From assembly GCA_034620365.1 (NCBI GenBank), contig JAQGEQ010000084.1:1612001-1676000 (forward strand): a stretch of 64,000 bases of DNA. The letters are read 5' to 3'. Positions 60,991 to 64,000 of this stretch are shown here, in pieces (position 1 is the stretch's first letter; each line of letters begins with the position of its first letter). Under the pieces are notes generated by a model that was not told where the DNA came from, did no database searches, and saw nothing but the letters and a program-made list of their open reading frames with translations. Origin of the DNA: Pegea sp. RAD2-039. Lineage: Eukaryota > Chordata > Thaliacea > Salpida > Salpidae. The translations under genes and the position numbers were made by a program.

Positions 60991-61427
60991 CAACTTATTT
61001 ATTTTAGATTGTGTATGAAAAACTGTTTAATCTCGTTGAAAAGTTTATATTCGTTAAATCATTCAAAAAATCGTTAGTTTGAACACACTGAAATCAAATT
61101 AACAAAATGATGCAAAATATATGACTAAATGATATTCGTACAGATATTTATTTTACACGTAGATCAAAAAGTTCTAATGAACATTTTGAAACTTTAAAAA
61201 GACCGCATAAATAATATATAGTGACAGTTTTATTTCGTTTAACTTAAGGTTTTTTAAACAAGATTTAGTTGTCATTTAATATTAAATCCCTGAGTTTTAG
61301 CCTTAAGCTTAAAGTGTTCTTCCGTTTAATAAAACTTGATATATTAAATCAGCCCTTAAAAAGAAGGATAAATTTGTCTGGTGAAAAAAAACAGATGGAA
61401 GCTACAATGAAGGGACATACAATTAAT

Positions 61428-64000
61428 TTAAGCTTCTGCAAATGACTTGTTATTGTAAAAATGAAAATCATTTTTAGAACTATCCTTGTCTAAGTTTTTT
61501 GTAGATAAAACAGAAATCTGTTTGAGAAGTACAGAATTAGAATTTTTAATTTTAGCACACTCTGTTGTTCCACTATCTTTCGTTGGTTCTACTTCCTTCA
61601 CTGGCTTATACAAAGCAAAAGCCAAAAAACCATAAATTATGTTTCCAAACTGTAAATTTAAAAATAACTTATTAATACAAATAATAAAAAGTTTAAACTT
61701 ATTAATGGAATTATCAAAATATATGCCTAAGGATTAATTACTTCAACTTACATGTAGTTATAGATTTAGAAATATAAATATAAAAGAAATATTTACATAA
61801 GATATTGCTTGGTGTGCTTCAAAATATATTTTAAGGACATTTCTCAAAATAATTTTAGAAGTTAATAACAATTTTTTTCTTTTTTTGTTAAAAATTTTGA
61901 GTTATGTAAAAGTATTCTTCTAACTTGCAGTACTGAGAGAAAATTTAATTTAAACTGATATTAGATTATTCAGCTAAATAAACATATGAATATTATATAA
62001 CGTGATAAATTGTTTTAGCTTGACAGTTTCAATAAAACCATTTTATGGAAAAGAATGCTTTAAGAAATTTTCGAAAATAAAATTTAGTTTAAGTTCAAGA
62101 AAGATTTCGTTTTTGTAGCTCTAAAAATGCATTTAGACAAAAATCTCTTGTCAACAAAAAGATACATAAAACTGCTATTATAAGTTTTCTACTAGAATGT
62201 TTTTGAAATAACAAAAAAAGAAATCTACATAAAACATCTGTAATAATCATAACACCACATTATTTTAACTCTATAAACGTCTATCTGTCATGCCCAATAA
62301 ATAAAAAAAGTTTCCGTCTTTCATCTTATGTAAAGTAATAGACTGAAATAGGCATCAATTTGTTACATTCAGCAAAATATTTGAACTGAACAGATATATC
62401 TCTAACTTGATGTACAGCACAAATGGTGCCTTTTTAAAGTATTTATTTTGATAATTAATAATTTGTTTAAATGTTTTAACATAAATGTTATAACTAAGAA
62501 AAAAAGAATATTTTTATTCAATATTACAAAAAGCTCAAAATTTTGTTATGCAATAATTTCATTATAGCAGTTTTACCATTCTATTTAAACAAGTAAAACC
62601 GAATTAATTAATTTGCATTTTAAATCAATTATAAATAATTCAAAACATTTTTTATAAGAGCAAAAGTAAGTTTGGTTAAAAACACCAAGAGGTATAAACT
62701 TACTTTTACAACTGAAGTAAAGATGAATGTATATAAGGAAAGCTTTTGAGAATTGTACAACAGACAAAAACCTTTCTCTCCACATTTGCTTGACCAATCT
62801 TGACATGCAAGATCAAATATTACTCCAAAAATTAAGGGACCCGGTATTGTACCCAGTAACCGAACCAGAAACCACTAAATTTGTAGAAAAAAACTTTAAT
62901 GAAAACTGCTGTTTTTAAAAGCTACACATAAACTTGATCAGCTGGTTTATTTGTATTTGTGCTTTTTAGAATTTATTTTAAAGATTGAAAGTCATCAGTA
63001 ATCAATAAACTTTGTACTTAATTAAAATACCTTTAAAGAAAACTTGATTAAATTTACGGAAAGTTTGTAAAACAGTTCGAGTTTAACTTTAACCTTCTAT
63101 AACTTTGTAAATAGATGTTTACCAGGAGCTAACTCAATGAATAACACAAATTATAGCTGAAAATCCTTAAAAACTTACTTGAAGTCCCAGACCAAATGAT
63201 CTTTGGTTAAAACTTACACATCTTAGAAGAATTTGGATTCCAGGAGCATGATTAAAAAATGTCGTAAATAATAGAAGAAATATGACGCTAAAGAACAAGA
63301 TCATTTGATTATTTGAACATCTAGCACTCTTACACGCCCCAGATAGTGGCAGATTTTTCTCCATCACTAACGCATGAACAATTATAATATCCTTCATCCT
63401 GAAATGTTTTTGAAATTGAGCATTTAATTTTCAAAATCATTTTATCAAGCATGTTAGTTCTTACTAAACGTGTTGTACAGCCAGCAAAACAAGGAGATGT
63501 ATATGTTGAATTGTCACTTCCACATACAGGTTGATAGAGACTTTTCAAACAAGAGCAGTTCATGTTACAGGCTGCATTGAGACTCATAGATGTCTCATTT
63601 GTGTATCTAGTATTAATACCAGTGAATGCTGGTATGTAGAAAAATAATTAGTAAACAGAATTTTTCAAAGTAGATGCAATTATGATTCAAGAAGATTGGA
63701 ATGTGAAAAAGCTGGTTATAATTGGGCAATTGTAGAAGCCAATATTTTTATCATGAATATATCAAATATGTAAAATATTCTTGCAAAACACAAAGCTGAA
63801 AACCATTAAATCTACTTACATGCATCTTGACAAGACAGTAGAAATATAAACACACACATCAAACATACAATTGGAGCTATATACAGAATATGCAACATCT
63901 TTCTAATTCCTAGGTTAAATTTTGAAACACAAGCTCCTCCAAGCAGCTGGCCAAAAACTCCTCCAGCAATGCCTATGCAACCTAAGATGTAGAACATGTT
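61428..64000 (-). CDS. Organic anion transporter (OATP/SLCO family), 3' part, with apparent frameshift
   Basis: Sodium-independent transporter of the SLCO family, plasma membrane, 12 helices. Only the C-terminal part lies in the window; the gene continues past 64000. Coding order: 64000-63820 (partial), 63628-63465, 63398-63179, 62874-62704, 61649-61428. Helices with FGQLLGG and LHILYIAPIVCLMCV lead to the extracellular Kazal-type domain CNMNCSCLKSLYQPVCGSDNSTY, SPCFAGC and YYNCSC. These are followed by GACKSARC, LRCVSFNQRSFGLGLQ and WFLVRLLGTIPGPLIFGVIFD, then CGEKGFC and a Ser/Lys-rich tail. The exon 63179-63398 is 220 nt, one base too long: YYNCSC...SATI and GACKSARC lie in different frames, with the shift near 63337-63352 (GGGG run). 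This could be a sequencing error, a polymorphism or a decaying gene. Confidence 0.9.

Overview
The window is nuclear DNA from an AT-rich invertebrate animal. The evidence is genes split by GT-AG introns, proteins typical of metazoans (a Kazal-containing OATP transporter, a rhodopsin-like GPCR, a small RGS protein, the ciliary-type RIIAD1, the CORVET subunit TGFBRAP1), 3' fragments of non-LTR retrotransposons and a SINE-like repeat with a tRNA-Val head. I cannot name the species. Base composition and gene layout would fit several phyla, such as cnidarians, rotifers and flatworms. No virus, prophage, CRISPR array, bacterial operon or rRNA gene was seen.

Layout. 2.1-5.4 kb: intronless ELP4, then 129 bp later cytosolic seryl-tRNA synthetase on the same strand, with ten exons and introns of about 50 nt. 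6.1 kb: tRNA-Thr(TGT), minus strand. 7.9-8.9 kb: LINE 3' end. 10.3-13.8 kb: UTP4/cirhin, 18 exons. 16.6-19.3 kb: TGFBRAP1 in one 895-codon exon. 21.1-23.7 kb: UBE2Q-type E2, minus. 26.9-28.8 kb: PTGES2. 29.5-29.9 kb: SINE. 30.2-32.1 kb: mevalonate kinase, minus. 33.8-36.0 kb: ribose-5-phosphate isomerase. 37.9-38.8 kb: MTRES1-like mitochondrial RNA-binding protein. 39.7-41.5 kb: an unrecognised five-exon gene for a 124-aa single-pass membrane protein, minus. 43.1-44.5 kb: two LINE remnants. 45.5-47.1 kb: BRIX1. 48.9-49.9 kb: RIIAD1. 52.2-54.7 kb: divergent GPCR, followed by a perfect 20-bp inverted repeat. 55.4-55.8 kb: LINE remnant. 56.8-57.9 kb: RGS protein, minus. 60.9 kb: LINE tail. 61.4 kb to the right edge: 3' part of an OATP/SLCO gene, minus, carrying an apparent one-base frameshift.

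Most genes are unrelated housekeeping loci: tRNA modification and charging, ribosome biogenesis (UTP4, BRIX1), ubiquitin transfer, endosomal tethering, isoprenoid and pentose-phosphate metabolism, mitochondrial functions. There is no functional cluster. The feature most likely to reward follow-up is architectural. Many start codons lie 1-27 nt downstream of an intron-type 3' splice site, and ELP4 and the synthetase are separated by only 129 bp with no AATAAA. Together these suggest spliced-leader trans-splicing and perhaps a small operon. 5'-UTR introns would explain part of the pattern equally well.

Exon models were built by eye from splice signals, reading frame and recalled family conservation. 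For every multi-exon gene that lies wholly in the window the exon lengths sum to a multiple of three. No database search was possible.
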